The notes: generated by a model not told the origin, from the sequence alone. 64,000 bases of DNA from Schwartzia succinivorans DSM 10502 (GCF_900129225.1 NZ_FQUG01000003.1:248001-312000); one strand, 5' to 3'; positions 25,030 to 33,384 are shown, counted from the first letter of the stretch. Translations and numbers: made by a program.

Positions 25030-25637
25030 TGTTTGAAACGGAGAATATATCAATCGGCGGAGTCAGAGTGTATGGCCTGAACGAATCAATGGCTGCATCA
25101 GGATATCCCATGAAAACAAGCGGGATGTCTGTTGATGGTGAATGTGACATGGAGCGTGCGGAAAGCAGGGCTTCGAAGCTGGCCGCCACGGCCATCGGGA
25201 CGGGACACGATAACTTCCTGAACGGGATAGTAGTACAGTTTGACCTTACGGCGCCGGTGCAGATGTGGCCCGAAATACAGAGATACCATTTCATAGATTT
25301 TGTTTCCAGCGGAAGCAAAATGCACGGCCTCGTAAAAGACGAGCTGACAGATGAGTCATTCGATCCGAGAGTATTCGAGTCTGTAAAACAGAAGGTCAGG
25401 GATCTGCAGAAGGAATATGCAGCGGACCCGTCGGAGGAACTTTTCCTGGAGCTTCTCATGAACTGCCCGCTCGGATACAAACTGACAGCCAGGATGACAA
25501 CAAACTTCCGCCAGCTGAAAACAATCTATATGCAGCGGAAAAATCATCGGCTGCCGCACTGGAAGGATTTTTGCAGATGGATTGAATCACTGGATTTTCT
25601 GGGGGAGGTTCTGAAAAATGAAGTTCAGACTGTATGA
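25029..25637 (+). CDS. Hypothetical protein, possibly a distant ThyX-like fold, 202 aa
   Basis: The stretch EIQRYHFIDFVSSGSKMH and the later MTTNFRQLKTIYMQRKNH recall the R-x-H..S..S and C-terminal N-x-R motifs of flavin-dependent thymidylate synthase ThyX, but the RHRxxS signature is not intact. It could be a diverged nucleotide-modifying enzyme or a scaffold use of the fold. Start overlaps the preceding stop; MazG-like genes nearby fit nucleotide metabolism. Confidence 0.5.
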   Translation: MFETENISIGGVRVYGLNESMAASGYPMKTSGMSVDGECDMERAESRASKLAATAIGTGHDNFLNGIVVQFDLTAPVQMWPEIQRYHFIDFVSSGSKMHGLVKDELTDESFDPRVFESVKQKVRDLQKEYAADPSEELFLELLMNCPLGYKLTARMTTNFRQLKTIYMQRKNHRLPHWKDFCRWIESLDFLGEVLKNEVQTV

Positions 25638-25875
25638 GGATGAGGAAGGGAAGCTGTACCAGGTGATGAAGTATCCTGTTGAGAAGCAGGGCGGCGGTAC
25701 GCGGTACAGCTATAAAGCGATGTATTCACAGAACAACGGGCAAGGGTGGCACTCCTGCCGCCATCGCTCCCTTTCCTGGGCTGATACTGCAGAAAAGGCA
25801 GAACGTGACCTGGAAGCGTTCGCAAAGGAAAAGCATCTTATGGAGGTCGGGAAAAATGATAACGTTCCGGGATGA
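25618..25875 (+). CDS. Hypothetical phage protein, 85 aa
   Basis: GGGGGAGG lies upstream of the ATG, which is inside the end of the ThyX-like gene. Strand-rich N-terminus and a helix from about 55. Unrecognised. Confidence 0.6.
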   Translation: MKFRLYEDEEGKLYQVMKYPVEKQGGGTRYSYKAMYSQNNGQGWHSCRHRSLSWADTAEKAERDLEAFAKEKHLMEVGKNDNVPG

Positions 25876-26278
25876 CATTATCCATGGGCTTCGGGTTGCC
25901 ATAGCGCACTTCGACGAAATGAACGCGAGGGCATCCGCCAAGCTGGGATATCCGATATATGAACCTGTGCTGGCAGCGCTCATGGAAGCGCTTGACCGTG
26001 TTCAGGAATATGACAGGATTCTTGGCTGCATACCGAAACCATGCATGGCCTTCATTAACTCCGGCGCGGATGAGCAGTACAAAAAAATCAATTCGGAGCT
26101 GACAGAGGCCATGGACGCGTGCTTTGTCGAAAAGGACAGCGAGCATGAATTCGAGGAGCTGTGCGATGTGATTATTGCCTGTGTTACTAGAATGAGTCAG
26201 ATGAAAAAGACTCAGCAGGAAATTCAGGATAAGATGTGGCTCGTTAACCAGAAAAACGGGCGTCGGGGGTATTTGTGA
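25856..26278 (+). CDS. MazG-like nucleotide pyrophosphohydrolase, 140 aa
   Basis: Residues 75-130 carry the MazG-type pattern: Glu pair in INSELTEAMDA and the E-E-x-x-D of EFEELCDVIIA, coordinating Mg2+ in all-alpha NTP pyrophosphatases. Such phage enzymes trim the nucleotide pool or (p)ppGpp. Good GGAGG site before ATG 25856. Confidence 0.65.
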   Translation: MITFRDDIIHGLRVAIAHFDEMNARASAKLGYPIYEPVLAALMEALDRVQEYDRILGCIPKPCMAFINSGADEQYKKINSELTEAMDACFVEKDSEHEFEELCDVIIACVTRMSQMKKTQQEIQDKMWLVNQKNGRRGYL

Positions 26279-26472
26279 TGAAGGATATCGTGAAGGATAT
26301 TGAACGCATACAGAAGTGGGCGTGTGATAAGGCAAATAATTCCTGCGAAAAATGTTCTTATTCAGTCTATGGCGGGCGGTATCTCGGTACTGAAGTGTAT
26401 TCTTGTGCTATTGGTATTACTGCGGACGCGGTGAAGGACAGAGCGAAAGAGATGCAGGACAATGACACTTGA
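26278..26472 (+). CDS. Small Cys-rich protein, 64 aa
   Basis: Pattern WACDK-x5-CEKC-x-C near the N-terminus: C-x7-C-x2-C followed by a further Cys about 16 residues later, then a helical tail. Shares this layout with other mini-proteins at 26985, 28760, 28908 and 29070. Likely binds a metal ion; function unknown. Start overlaps the previous stop (TGATG). Confidence 0.6.
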   Translation: MKDIVKDIERIQKWACDKANNSCEKCSYSVYGGRYLGTEVYSCAIGITADAVKDRAKEMQDNDT

Positions 26473-26737
26473 AGAAGCGATTAAGCACTGCGAAGCTGTG
26501 GCAAATGCAAAGTGCGATTCGTGCGGTGCAGAACACAGGCAACTTGCTAAATGGTTAGAGGAATTGCGGTTATACAGAGAAGTATATAAAAAGTTGAAAA
26601 CAGTATCGGACGAGATGGAACGGATAAACGAACCTGAGCCATACAAATGTCCTGATTGCATTGAATTTCCTTGCGGAAGAAAAGAATGTGATAAAAATCA
26701 TGAAGCTAAAGCGTGTAAATACTTTGAGTTATGGTGA
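26462..26737 (+). CDS. Cys-rich protein with two Cys pairs, 91 aa
   Basis: CDSCG after the first helix, then a Glu/Lys-rich helix and CPDCIEFPCGRKEC near the end: two likely zinc-binding sites at the ends of a coiled helix. No family recognised. Overlaps the previous gene. Confidence 0.6.
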   Translation: MTLEEAIKHCEAVANAKCDSCGAEHRQLAKWLEELRLYREVYKKLKTVSDEMERINEPEPYKCPDCIEFPCGRKECDKNHEAKACKYFELW

Positions 26738-26756
26738 GGAAAGTGAGGGCTGACAA

Positions 26757-26969
26757 ATGAATGCAAAACACTTAATGACCCGAAAGCAAGCTGAGTATTG
26801 CTTAGAAATGATGCGGCGTATCAATGAGAATATAAAGGTTCGGACAGCGCGCATGAATGATGATTCTTATGAGTATATAGGGGCACATGATGAAACTTCA
26901 GGAACCAGCATCAAAAGTCAGATAACGATTTTGAGGCATGAGCTTATGAAGCTGTCAAAGATGCAGTGA
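26757..26969 (+). CDS. Hypothetical phage protein, 70 aa
   Basis: Helix-rich with a single Cys; GAGGAAAGTGAGGG region upstream provides a ribosome site. Unrecognised. Confidence 0.55.
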   Translation: MNAKHLMTRKQAEYCLEMMRRINENIKVRTARMNDDSYEYIGAHDETSGTSIKSQITILRHELMKLSKMQ

Positions 26970-26984
26970 AAGAAGGGACTGACA

Positions 26985-27176
26985 ATGACAGTTAAAGAAG
27001 TGATAGCGCACGCTAAAGCCATACGAAAATACTGCGACACCTATAGATGGTGTAAGATGTGTCCTTTCTATGGGCGGATGATTGGGTGCAGATTCCTGTT
27101 TAATACTCCTGACGATTGGACATTTAGCGGAATAAGGGAAAAGAACAGGAGGGCTGACGATGGCAAAGTGGACTGA
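26985..27176 (+). CDS. Small Cys-rich protein, 63 aa
   Basis: YCDTYRWCKMCPFYGRMIGC gives C-x5-C-x2-C-x8-C after an N-terminal helix, the same layout as the other mini-proteins of this cluster. Function unknown. Confidence 0.6.
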   Translation: MTVKEVIAHAKAIRKYCDTYRWCKMCPFYGRMIGCRFLFNTPDDWTFSGIREKNRRADDGKVD

Positions 27177-27366
27177 GATTGTCCCGACAGGAGAAATCAA
27201 ATTCACGATAGAGTTTGAGGATGGCAGCAAATTAGAACATGTTCTGGAACACAAGCTTCTTTCCCCAAAAGAGATAGACAGAGAAGCATTGGAATGGTTC
27301 AAGATGGTTTGCGGAGTGAAGGAATTTTACTGGGCTTATGTAGAGGGTGGCGATGCCGATGACTAA
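27160..27366 (+). CDS. Hypothetical phage protein, 68 aa
   Basis: GGAGGGCTGACG precedes the ATG inside the end of the preceding gene. Beta-strand-like N-terminus (EIKFTIEFEDGSKLEH) and acidic tail. Unrecognised. Confidence 0.55.
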   Translation: MAKWTEIVPTGEIKFTIEFEDGSKLEHVLEHKLLSPKEIDREALEWFKMVCGVKEFYWAYVEGGDADD

Positions 27367-27511
27367 GCATAAAACTGTTGCAGAACTGGAATCTGCACTC
27401 AACTCTGTTATCATGCAGCTTAATATGGGCATGATTCGGCCGAGGCATGGGAAAAGGCTGATTCAGATGTACCGAAAACAGCTTGAGCGGAAAAGGGAGA
27501 TGAAATCATGA
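27359..27511 (+). CDS. Hypothetical phage protein, 50 aa
   Basis: GAGGGTGG 8 nt before ATG 27359; the gene overlaps both neighbours by a few bases. Basic C-terminal helix. Unrecognised. Confidence 0.5.
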   Translation: MTKHKTVAELESALNSVIMQLNMGMIRPRHGKRLIQMYRKQLERKREMKS

Positions 27512-27669
27512 TTGAATGTGACGAATGTATCTGTCATGACTGCCCGAAACGAACGGAGGCGTTCCCGACGGGTGTATGCGGCAGATGTGATATGTGTGAA
27601 AAACAAAGGAAGCGCGTAAAGAACGATTCATCATTTTGCGTATGGAAGGGAGAGAAGCTCAATGGTTAG
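27508..27669 (+). CDS. Cys-rich mini-protein, 53 aa
   Basis: MIECDECICHDCPKR then CGRCDMC: seven cysteines in the first 30 residues, two zinc-finger-like clusters, followed by a basic stretch KQRKRVK. It could bind nucleic acid; role unknown. ATGA overlap with the previous gene. Confidence 0.6.
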   Translation: MIECDECICHDCPKRTEAFPTGVCGRCDMCEKQRKRVKNDSSFCVWKGEKLNG

Positions 27670-28315
27670 TCCGACGGGAAAGGTTGTTCATAATACTCCG
27701 ATTCTTAAAAGAGGAGATGAAGCTCCTGCGGTATCGGCTCCATGTCATGTACGAACGGCTAAAACGTGGGAGCTTATCAAGGCTCATTCGGAGACGGGGC
27801 TCACGGTACAGCAGATTGCCGAGAAGATGGGCATCAGCGAATTGACGGTCGCGCATGCCGCAAAGAATCATAAGTTTAAAATTCGGGATGAAAATGGGGA
27901 AGTACGAGGAGAAACTCTTGTATCCAGGCTTCGGGCGAAGGAAAGGATAACCGGTAAGGTTGAGCTTGAAGAGAAGGAAACTTCATATCAGCCGCCAAAA
28001 CCTGAGCCGCTGCCGGAACCTGAGCTGAAACCGCAGCCATTGCCAAAGGTTGCCAGTGATTCGGTGAATCATCCAGCACATTATATGCTTCCGGGCGGTG
28101 GCGAAACGATAGACGTCATTGAGGACGTGTGCGGAGAGGGAGTAGATGAATACTACCGCGGGAACATAATCAAGTATATCTGCAGATATAAAGAAAAGGG
28201 CGGCGCGGAGTCGCTGAAGAAAGCACGCTGGTATCTCAACAGGCTTATCAGTCTGCAGGAGACGAAGGAAGAGATGGAGGCGGAGGAAAATGGACATTCT
28301 GAAAATACAGACTGA
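27662..28315 (+). CDS. DUF3310 domain protein with N-terminal HTH-like region, 217 aa
   Basis: An HTH-like segment (LTVQQIAEKMGISELTVAHA, about 47-66), a proline-rich linker (PPKPEPLPEPELKPQPLP) and a C-terminal DUF3310 domain (SVNHPAHYM, GNIIKYICRYKEKGGAESLKK). DUF3310 is related to T7 gp1.7, a nucleotide kinase. The fusion to a DNA-binding-like N-terminus is uncommon. Overlaps genes on both sides. Confidence 0.75.
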   Translation: MVSPTGKVVHNTPILKRGDEAPAVSAPCHVRTAKTWELIKAHSETGLTVQQIAEKMGISELTVAHAAKNHKFKIRDENGEVRGETLVSRLRAKERITGKVELEEKETSYQPPKPEPLPEPELKPQPLPKVASDSVNHPAHYMLPGGGETIDVIEDVCGEGVDEYYRGNIIKYICRYKEKGGAESLKKARWYLNRLISLQETKEEMEAEENGHSENTD

Positions 28316-28763
28316 AATGCTGAAGGAAGAGGTTAAGGGGAATCTTCGGATGATGTGGCACCGTGATGACGATGGGTATCTCTGGATAGTCTGGGACGGA
28401 ATATTCCTGTTCCGCGTTTCTGAGGAGGAATTTTATCTGAGACTCAGCCCGAAGCGGAATGACTCGAAGGTTGCCAGAATGGTTTTCGACTATGCAGAAA
28501 AAGCAACCAACAGACTGCAGGTATCGGACGATATCCGAATCGTTCCGCCAACATACACGGGCAAGGCGCAGAAGATTCTCGGGGACGATGGCAGCTTCGT
28601 TTATGTCAGCTGCGGGTATCTCAAGATGGTTACAAAGAACGAGACCGGGAAAATCACCTTCTGGAACAAACCTGACGACAGCGCATCGTCGGTTGTGGTC
28701 AAAAGGGACGGCAAGCTGATTGCCGCCATTGCCCCGGTGCGGATTAAGGAGCAGAAAGTATGA
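28290..28763 (+). CDS. Hypothetical phage protein, 157 aa
   Basis: GGAGG upstream, start inside the DUF3310 gene. Alternating strands through most of the length, few cysteines, no recognised motif. Its stop overlaps the next mini-gene by ATGA. Confidence 0.65.
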   Translation: MDILKIQTEMLKEEVKGNLRMMWHRDDDGYLWIVWDGIFLFRVSEEEFYLRLSPKRNDSKVARMVFDYAEKATNRLQVSDDIRIVPPTYTGKAQKILGDDGSFVYVSCGYLKMVTKNETGKITFWNKPDDSASSVVVKRDGKLIAAIAPVRIKEQKV

Positions 28764-28930
28764 AGGACGCGGCAAAGGTAATGCTTAACAAAGCGAAGGA
28801 TATAAAAGCATGGTGCCAGAACGTGGAATGTGATTCCTGCGTATTTATGCGAAGTAATGGAGCCTGCAGGCTGAATGAAGCTTCGCCTGCCGGCTGGGAG
28901 GTAGAAGATGGGATTGAAGAGACAGATTGA
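28760..28930 (+). CDS. Small Cys-rich protein, 56 aa
   Basis: KAWCQNVECDSCVFMRSNGAC gives C-x4-C-x2-C-x8-C after an N-terminal helix, the shared layout of the local mini-protein family. Coupled start (ATGA). Confidence 0.55.
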   Translation: MKDAAKVMLNKAKDIKAWCQNVECDSCVFMRSNGACRLNEASPAGWEVEDGIEETD

Positions 28931-29066
28931 ACGCCTGCGAAAGTGGGCGTGTATTAAAGACTGTGAAATATGTCCGTGGTGCTATGAAGCTGAATACGGC
29001 GAGAGGTTTTGCCCGTTTGATGGTGTAATAAAAGCGGCAGAAGAAAGGGCGAAAGCGAGGGATTGA
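28908..29066 (+). CDS. Small Cys-rich protein, 52 aa
   Basis: RKWACIKDCEICPWCYEAEY then C: C-x3-C-x2-C-x2-C-x9-C, with GGGAGGTAG upstream. Very similar in plan to the 26278 protein (both carry a K-W-A-C helix end). Confidence 0.55.
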   Translation: MGLKRQIERLRKWACIKDCEICPWCYEAEYGERFCPFDGVIKAAEERAKARD

Positions 29067-29069
29067 GGA

Positions 29070-29261
29070 ATGACAAAACTTGACCAATTCCGTGCATTGT
29101 TAAACGAATTGTCTGAGAGTGAGTGCAAATACAAGGGCGATAGCAAAGCCTGTGAAGGATGCATATTCAATTATGCTAAGGATGATTTATGTATGAATGC
29201 CTTGATTGACAAGAACATTCAGAACATGGCGAAAGCGGGGAAGAGTAATGACAGAAATTAG
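29070..29261 (+). CDS. Small Cys-rich protein, 63 aa
   Basis: ECKYKGDSKACEGCIFNYAK then C: C-x8-C-x2-C-x10-C after an N-terminal helix. Last of the cluster. Unknown function, likely a metal-binding mini-domain. Confidence 0.55.
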   Translation: MTKLDQFRALLNELSESECKYKGDSKACEGCIFNYAKDDLCMNALIDKNIQNMAKAGKSNDRN

Positions 29262-29538
29262 GCCGTGTTACGCTTTTACGAATAATACGCTGCAGCAGCA
29301 GTTTGAGAAAATCCTCGAAGAGATTGAAGAACTGCGCATCGCTATTAAAGAGTATGAAGCCGACCCCGGTAATATTGAGAAATTCGGGCGTATGGTGGAA
29401 GAGGCTGTTGATGTCCAGTATGCCATTGAAACATTCCTGAAAATCGCAGGTCTTGATGGCGAAGGTCGGGACGCGGTAAGGGCGATGGTGTATGTAAAAG
29501 ACAAGATACGCGGATACTTCGATAAGAGGGCGGAGTGA
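29248..29538 (+). CDS. MazG-like nucleotide pyrophosphohydrolase, 96 aa
   Basis: KILEEIEELRIAIKEY and the later GRMVEEAVDVQYAIETF supply the E-x-x-E and E-E-x-x-D Mg2+ motifs of MazG-like enzymes, within a short all-helical protein. Second MazG-like gene of this phage. ATG 29248 has GGGGAAG upstream and sits within the end of the previous gene. Confidence 0.7.
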   Translation: MTEIRPCYAFTNNTLQQQFEKILEEIEELRIAIKEYEADPGNIEKFGRMVEEAVDVQYAIETFLKIAGLDGEGRDAVRAMVYVKDKIRGYFDKRAE

Positions 29539-29675
29539 TGGATTATATCTTTGTAGGTGTAATTGCCGTAGCAGGGCTTATGTTCCTGCTGACGGTGTTT
29601 TACACAAAAGGATATGAGGATGGGTACAGGGCCGGGGAGTTCTGGCAGGATTTTTATGATCACTGGGAGGTGTAG
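29538..29675 (+). CDS. Small membrane protein, 45 aa
   Basis: One N-terminal membrane helix (FVGVIAVAGLMFLLTVFY) and a polar, aromatic tail (GYRAGEFWQDFYDHWEV). Start overlaps the MazG-like stop (TGATG). Confidence 0.55.
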   Translation: MDYIFVGVIAVAGLMFLLTVFYTKGYEDGYRAGEFWQDFYDHWEV

Positions 29676-29677
29676 CT

Positions 29678-30109
29678 GTGACAGAATCGGAAGTCAGGAG
29701 CATTTTAAGGCGGGCGTTCAATTCAAAGCAGGCTGTTAAGACTTTGGAGTACAAGATAAAAGAGCTGGAGTCACTCAGGGAGCGTGTCACGCCTTCATAT
29801 TCCAGTGTGCCGGGCGGCGGTTCGGGAAACAAAATCGAGGATACTACGGAGAAAATCTGCGAGATGCAGCAGAGACTCCGTACAAAGACGGAAAATTTTC
29901 TGAAGGATGTTGAACGCGCGGAGGCACTTATTACATTCGCAGAAAGGGAAAATCCCGGATACGGTGTTATCCTGAATCAGCGGTACATTATCGGCTTCAG
30001 CTGGTGGGATATCGCGGGTATCAATAATTACTCCAGAGCACAGGTTTTCAGGATTCATGATAGGGCAGTTACGTATATCGCAAACAATGCAAAACATGAG
30101 ACTAAATGA
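29678..30109 (+). CDS. DUF1492/ArpU-like late transcription regulator, 143 aa
   Basis: Coiled N-terminal half and a C-terminal sigma-region-4-like HTH (GFSWWDIAGINNYSRAQVFR) match DUF1492, found just before the terminase genes in many Firmicutes phages and thought to switch on late transcription. GTG start with GGGAGGTG upstream. The putative late promoter overlaps its end. Confidence 0.78.
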   Translation: MTESEVRSILRRAFNSKQAVKTLEYKIKELESLRERVTPSYSSVPGGGSGNKIEDTTEKICEMQQRLRTKTENFLKDVERAEALITFAERENPGYGVILNQRYIIGFSWWDIAGINNYSRAQVFRIHDRAVTYIANNAKHETK

Positions 30110-30130
30110 GACTCCAAAATGTGTTATTGT
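30098..30130 (+). promoter_or_regulatory. Candidate late promoter with GAGACT direct repeats
   Basis: GAGACT at 30098 and 30108, one helical turn apart, lie just upstream of TATTGT (30125-30130). The lack of a normal -35 fits a promoter needing an activator such as the DUF1492 protein. Inference only. Confidence 0.4.
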
Positions 30131-30173
30131 AGTAGTGTGAAGTTTTCATGATATGGGAAACCTCCTTTTGCGG

Positions 30174-30207
30174 AAGGGCTCGATGACGGCAGCGTCGGGC
30201 CCTTTTG
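30174..30207 (+). terminator. Hairpin terminator between late regulator and terS
   Basis: AAGGGCTCGA pairs with TCGGGCCCTT (one G-T) and is followed by a short T run. It sits at the early/late boundary, where it may stop early transcripts or be read through late. Confidence 0.65.
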
Positions 30208-30245
30208 TTATGCATAAATTCAAGCGGGAGTGTGGTGAGGATGTA

Positions 30246-30755
30246 ATGAAGCTGACAGAGAGGCAGAAAAGGTTTGTTGATTTCTATATCGAGACAGGCA
30301 ACGCCAGCGAGGCGGCAAGGCTTGCCGGATACAGCCCTAAAGTAGCAAACAGAATAGGAACCGAAAACTTGTCTAAACTTGTCATACAGCAGGCAATCAA
30401 CGCCCGCATGAAGCAGATTGAGTCGAAGCGCATCGCTAAGATGGATGAAGTGCTGCAGTTTTATACATCCGCCATGCGCGGGGAGCTGACGGACGAGCAG
30501 GTTGTTGTCGAGGGAGTAGGCGAAGGCTGCAGCGAGGCCCGGACTATTGAGGTGCGCATAAGCAGCAAGGACCGTATCAAGGCCGCCGAAAATCTCATGA
30601 AGCGGTATCCGATGGAGCTGGATACCGAGGAGCAGAAGGCGCGGATCAGGAAGCTGACGGCGGATGTCCAGAACGCTCTTGACGAACACGCGGAGGATGA
30701 TGTGCGTATCATAGATGATTTGAGGGATGATGACGATGACAACGACGAAGCTTAG
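30246..30755 (+). CDS. terS: Terminase small subunit, 169 aa
   Basis: N-terminal DNA-binding helices LTERQKRFVDFYIETGNAS and AARLAGYSPKVANRIGTEN are the terminase_2 signature; the tail is strongly acidic (RDDDDDNDEA). Recognises the pac/cos site and feeds DNA to TerL. GGTGAGG upstream; overlaps terL. Confidence 0.9.
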   Translation: MKLTERQKRFVDFYIETGNASEAARLAGYSPKVANRIGTENLSKLVIQQAINARMKQIESKRIAKMDEVLQFYTSAMRGELTDEQVVVEGVGEGCSEARTIEVRISSKDRIKAAENLMKRYPMELDTEEQKARIRKLTADVQNALDEHAEDDVRIIDDLRDDDDDNDEA

Positions 30756-31980
30756 TGACGTTGTAGCGCGTCAATTCATCAGCGTTCACAGGGACGTCCA
30801 GGAACATAATCACACATATTACTGGCTGAAGGGCGGCCGCGGTTCCACGAAATCCTCTTTTATCAGCATTGAAATACCGTTCCTGATGCTTAAAAATCCG
30901 ATGTGTCATGCGGTGGTGCTGCGTAAGGTTGGAAATACCGTAAAGAACAGTGTTTTCCCTCAGCTTCAGTGGGGTATCGACAGCTTAGGGCTGTCGGGAA
31001 AATTCAAATCAAAGACATCGCCGCATGAAATCAGGTACAAAAAGACAGGTCAGAAAATACTGTTCCTTGGCTGCGATGACCCGCAAAAGATTAAATCAAT
31101 CAAGCTCCCTTTCGGATATGTGGGGATTGTCTGGTATGAAGAGCTCGACCAGTTCAGCGGTATGGAAGAAATACGAAACCTCAACCAGTCACTTTTGCGC
31201 GGCGGTTCGAAGTTCTGGGTATTCGGCTCCTTCAATCCGCCAAAATCCCAGAATAACTGGGTAAACGAGGAACAGATTGTATACGACCCCGCGCGGCTTG
31301 TACATCATTCGACATATCTGAATGTTCCTCGTGATTGGCTGGGGCCGCAATTCTTTGACGATGCCGAAAAGCTGAAGACAAAAAATTACATGTCGTATGA
31401 GCATGAATATCTCGGCAAGGTCACCGGCACCGGCGGCGCGGTATTCGACAACGTAGAGGATATGGAGATGAGCAGGAAGCTTGTCGAATCCTTCGACCAT
31501 GTCTACTACGGCCTTGACTTCGGTTTTTCCATTGACCCTCTTGCTTTTGTGGCCATGCACTATGACGCAAAGCACGAGGTTTTATATATTTTCGACGAAA
31601 TCTACCAGCAGAAGCTTTTGAACAAGACAGCAGCAGGGATGATTCTCCCGAAGGTTTCCACGGCTCCCGTATTTGCGGATGCAGCGGAACCGAAATCCAT
31701 TGCCGATATGAAGACCTACGGGCTGCATATCTATCCGGCAAGGAAGGGAAGGGACAGCGTGGAGCATGGTATCAAGTGGCTGCAGGATAGAGCAAAGATT
31801 TACATTGACAAACGGCGCTGTCCGAACGTGTACCGCGAATTTGTCGGGTACGAGTACGAGAGGAACCGCCAAGGGCAGTTTATTTCCGCTTATCCTGACA
31901 GGGACAATCACGCAATCGATGCGGTGCGCTACGGCCTGTCAAATGTCATGCGTTCGAGCGGTGTCCGGGTACTTAAGTGA
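30736..31980 (+). CDS. terL: Terminase large subunit (PBSX type), 414 aa
   Basis: ATPase Walker A LKGGRGSTKSS, Walker B-like VGIVWYEELDQF, and nuclease aspartates in YYGLDFGFSIDP and DRDNHAIDAVRYG. Drives DNA into the prohead and cuts it. ATG 30736 is chosen for its 9-nt spacing to GAGGG; ATGs at 30727 and 30730 are too close. Overlaps terS. Confidence 0.94.
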   Translation: MTTTKLSDVVARQFISVHRDVQEHNHTYYWLKGGRGSTKSSFISIEIPFLMLKNPMCHAVVLRKVGNTVKNSVFPQLQWGIDSLGLSGKFKSKTSPHEIRYKKTGQKILFLGCDDPQKIKSIKLPFGYVGIVWYEELDQFSGMEEIRNLNQSLLRGGSKFWVFGSFNPPKSQNNWVNEEQIVYDPARLVHHSTYLNVPRDWLGPQFFDDAEKLKTKNYMSYEHEYLGKVTGTGGAVFDNVEDMEMSRKLVESFDHVYYGLDFGFSIDPLAFVAMHYDAKHEVLYIFDEIYQQKLLNKTAAGMILPKVSTAPVFADAAEPKSIADMKTYGLHIYPARKGRDSVEHGIKWLQDRAKIYIDKRRCPNVYREFVGYEYERNRQGQFISAYPDRDNHAIDAVRYGLSNVMRSSGVRVLK

Positions 31981-31989
31981 GGTGATTTT

Positions 31990-33384
31990 ATGGAATTGGA
32001 TGCAGCGAAAAAACTGATTAACAAATATACGCAGGGACATGCGGATTTTATTGCTCACGCGATGATGGCAGAGCGGTATTACGCGGTCAAAAACGATATC
32101 ATGTTCAGGCCGCCAAAGCATCAGACACTCCCGGACGGGACTGTTTCTGACGGAACGCCTCTCAGGAAGGCTGATAATAAAATTCCGTTCAGCTTCTACA
32201 AGCTTCTCGTTGACCAGAAGGCGAGCTACATGTTCACAGCTCCGCCGCTTTTCGATGTCGGCAACGACGAGGATAACAAGATTATCGCGGAGGGCCTCGG
32301 CGATGCCTACGCACGTAACATGAAAAACCTGTGCGTGAATGCATCGAATGCGGGTGTTGCGTGGCTGCATTACTGGTCTGATGAATCAGGCTTCAGGTAT
32401 GCGGTTGTACCCAGCACGCAGATTATTCCTGTATGGAGCCATAAGCTGGACAGGGAGCTTCTGGCGGTGCTTCGTGTTTACCGTGAATTTGACGATGCCG
32501 GTGACGAATGGGATGTGTATGAATACTGGACGGACAGAGAATGCAGCGCATTCAGGAAACGCGCTGCCGATGATGTCATGACGGGGCTCTGTACGTGCCC
32601 GATGTTCACTGACTTCTATGTCGCAGGCGCGGCAGCGGATGAAAATATCCTGATTCATGATTATGGCCGTGTACCGTTCATACCGTTCTTCAACAATGGC
32701 GGCCACAGCAGTGACCTTGACGCGGTGAAGCACCTGATTGACGTATACGACAAGACATTCTCAGGCTTTGTTGATGACCTTGAGGATATTCAGGAAGTTA
32801 TTCTCGTGCTCACGAACTACGGCGGGCAGGACCTTAAATCCCTCATGGATGACCTGAAATATTACAAGGCAATCAGTCTTGATTCGGCAGGCGACGGGGA
32901 CAGGTCGGGGCTCTCGACACTGTCTATCGAGATACCTGTTGAAGCACGCGACAAGCTTCTCGAGATTACCCGCAAGGCAATCTTTGACATGGGGCAGGGT
33001 GTTGACCCGCAGCAGCAGGGACTTACTCATACATCAGGTGAGGCGATGAAGTTTCTGTATGCGCTTCTGGAGCTTAAGGTAGGACTTATGGAAACAGAGT
33101 TCAAGCTTTCGCTTAATCAGCTTGTGAGGGCCATTATGCAGCACGCAGGCCGCACAGTTAAGAACATAACGCAGACATGGACACGCACCAGCATCCGGAA
33201 TGATTCGGAGCTTGCCGAGATGTGCGCGAAGTCTGTGGGCATTATCTCAAACAAGACGATTCTTAAGAATCATCCATTTGTTGAGAATGCCGAGGAAGAG
33301 CAGAAGCAGATTGAAAAGGAGGATGCCGCCAGAGCTGATGACGGGTATCCGGGCTTAGGCGAAGGAGGTGGAGAAGATGTTTGA
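31990..33384 (+). CDS. Phage portal protein (SPP1 Gp6-like), 464 aa
   Basis: Starts 9 nt after terL. Contains typical PF05133 segments: ADNKIPFSFYKLLVDQKASY and a C-terminal helical stem with HTSGEAMKFLYALLELK. Twelve copies form the DNA channel at the head vertex. Acidic, glycine-rich end overlaps the next small gene. Confidence 0.92.
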   Translation: MELDAAKKLINKYTQGHADFIAHAMMAERYYAVKNDIMFRPPKHQTLPDGTVSDGTPLRKADNKIPFSFYKLLVDQKASYMFTAPPLFDVGNDEDNKIIAEGLGDAYARNMKNLCVNASNAGVAWLHYWSDESGFRYAVVPSTQIIPVWSHKLDRELLAVLRVYREFDDAGDEWDVYEYWTDRECSAFRKRAADDVMTGLCTCPMFTDFYVAGAAADENILIHDYGRVPFIPFFNNGGHSSDLDAVKHLIDVYDKTFSGFVDDLEDIQEVILVLTNYGGQDLKSLMDDLKYYKAISLDSAGDGDRSGLSTLSIEIPVEARDKLLEITRKAIFDMGQGVDPQQQGLTHTSGEAMKFLYALLELKVGLMETEFKLSLNQLVRAIMQHAGRTVKNITQTWTRTSIRNDSELAEMCAKSVGIISNKTILKNHPFVENAEEEQKQIEKEDAARADDGYPGLGEGGGEDV

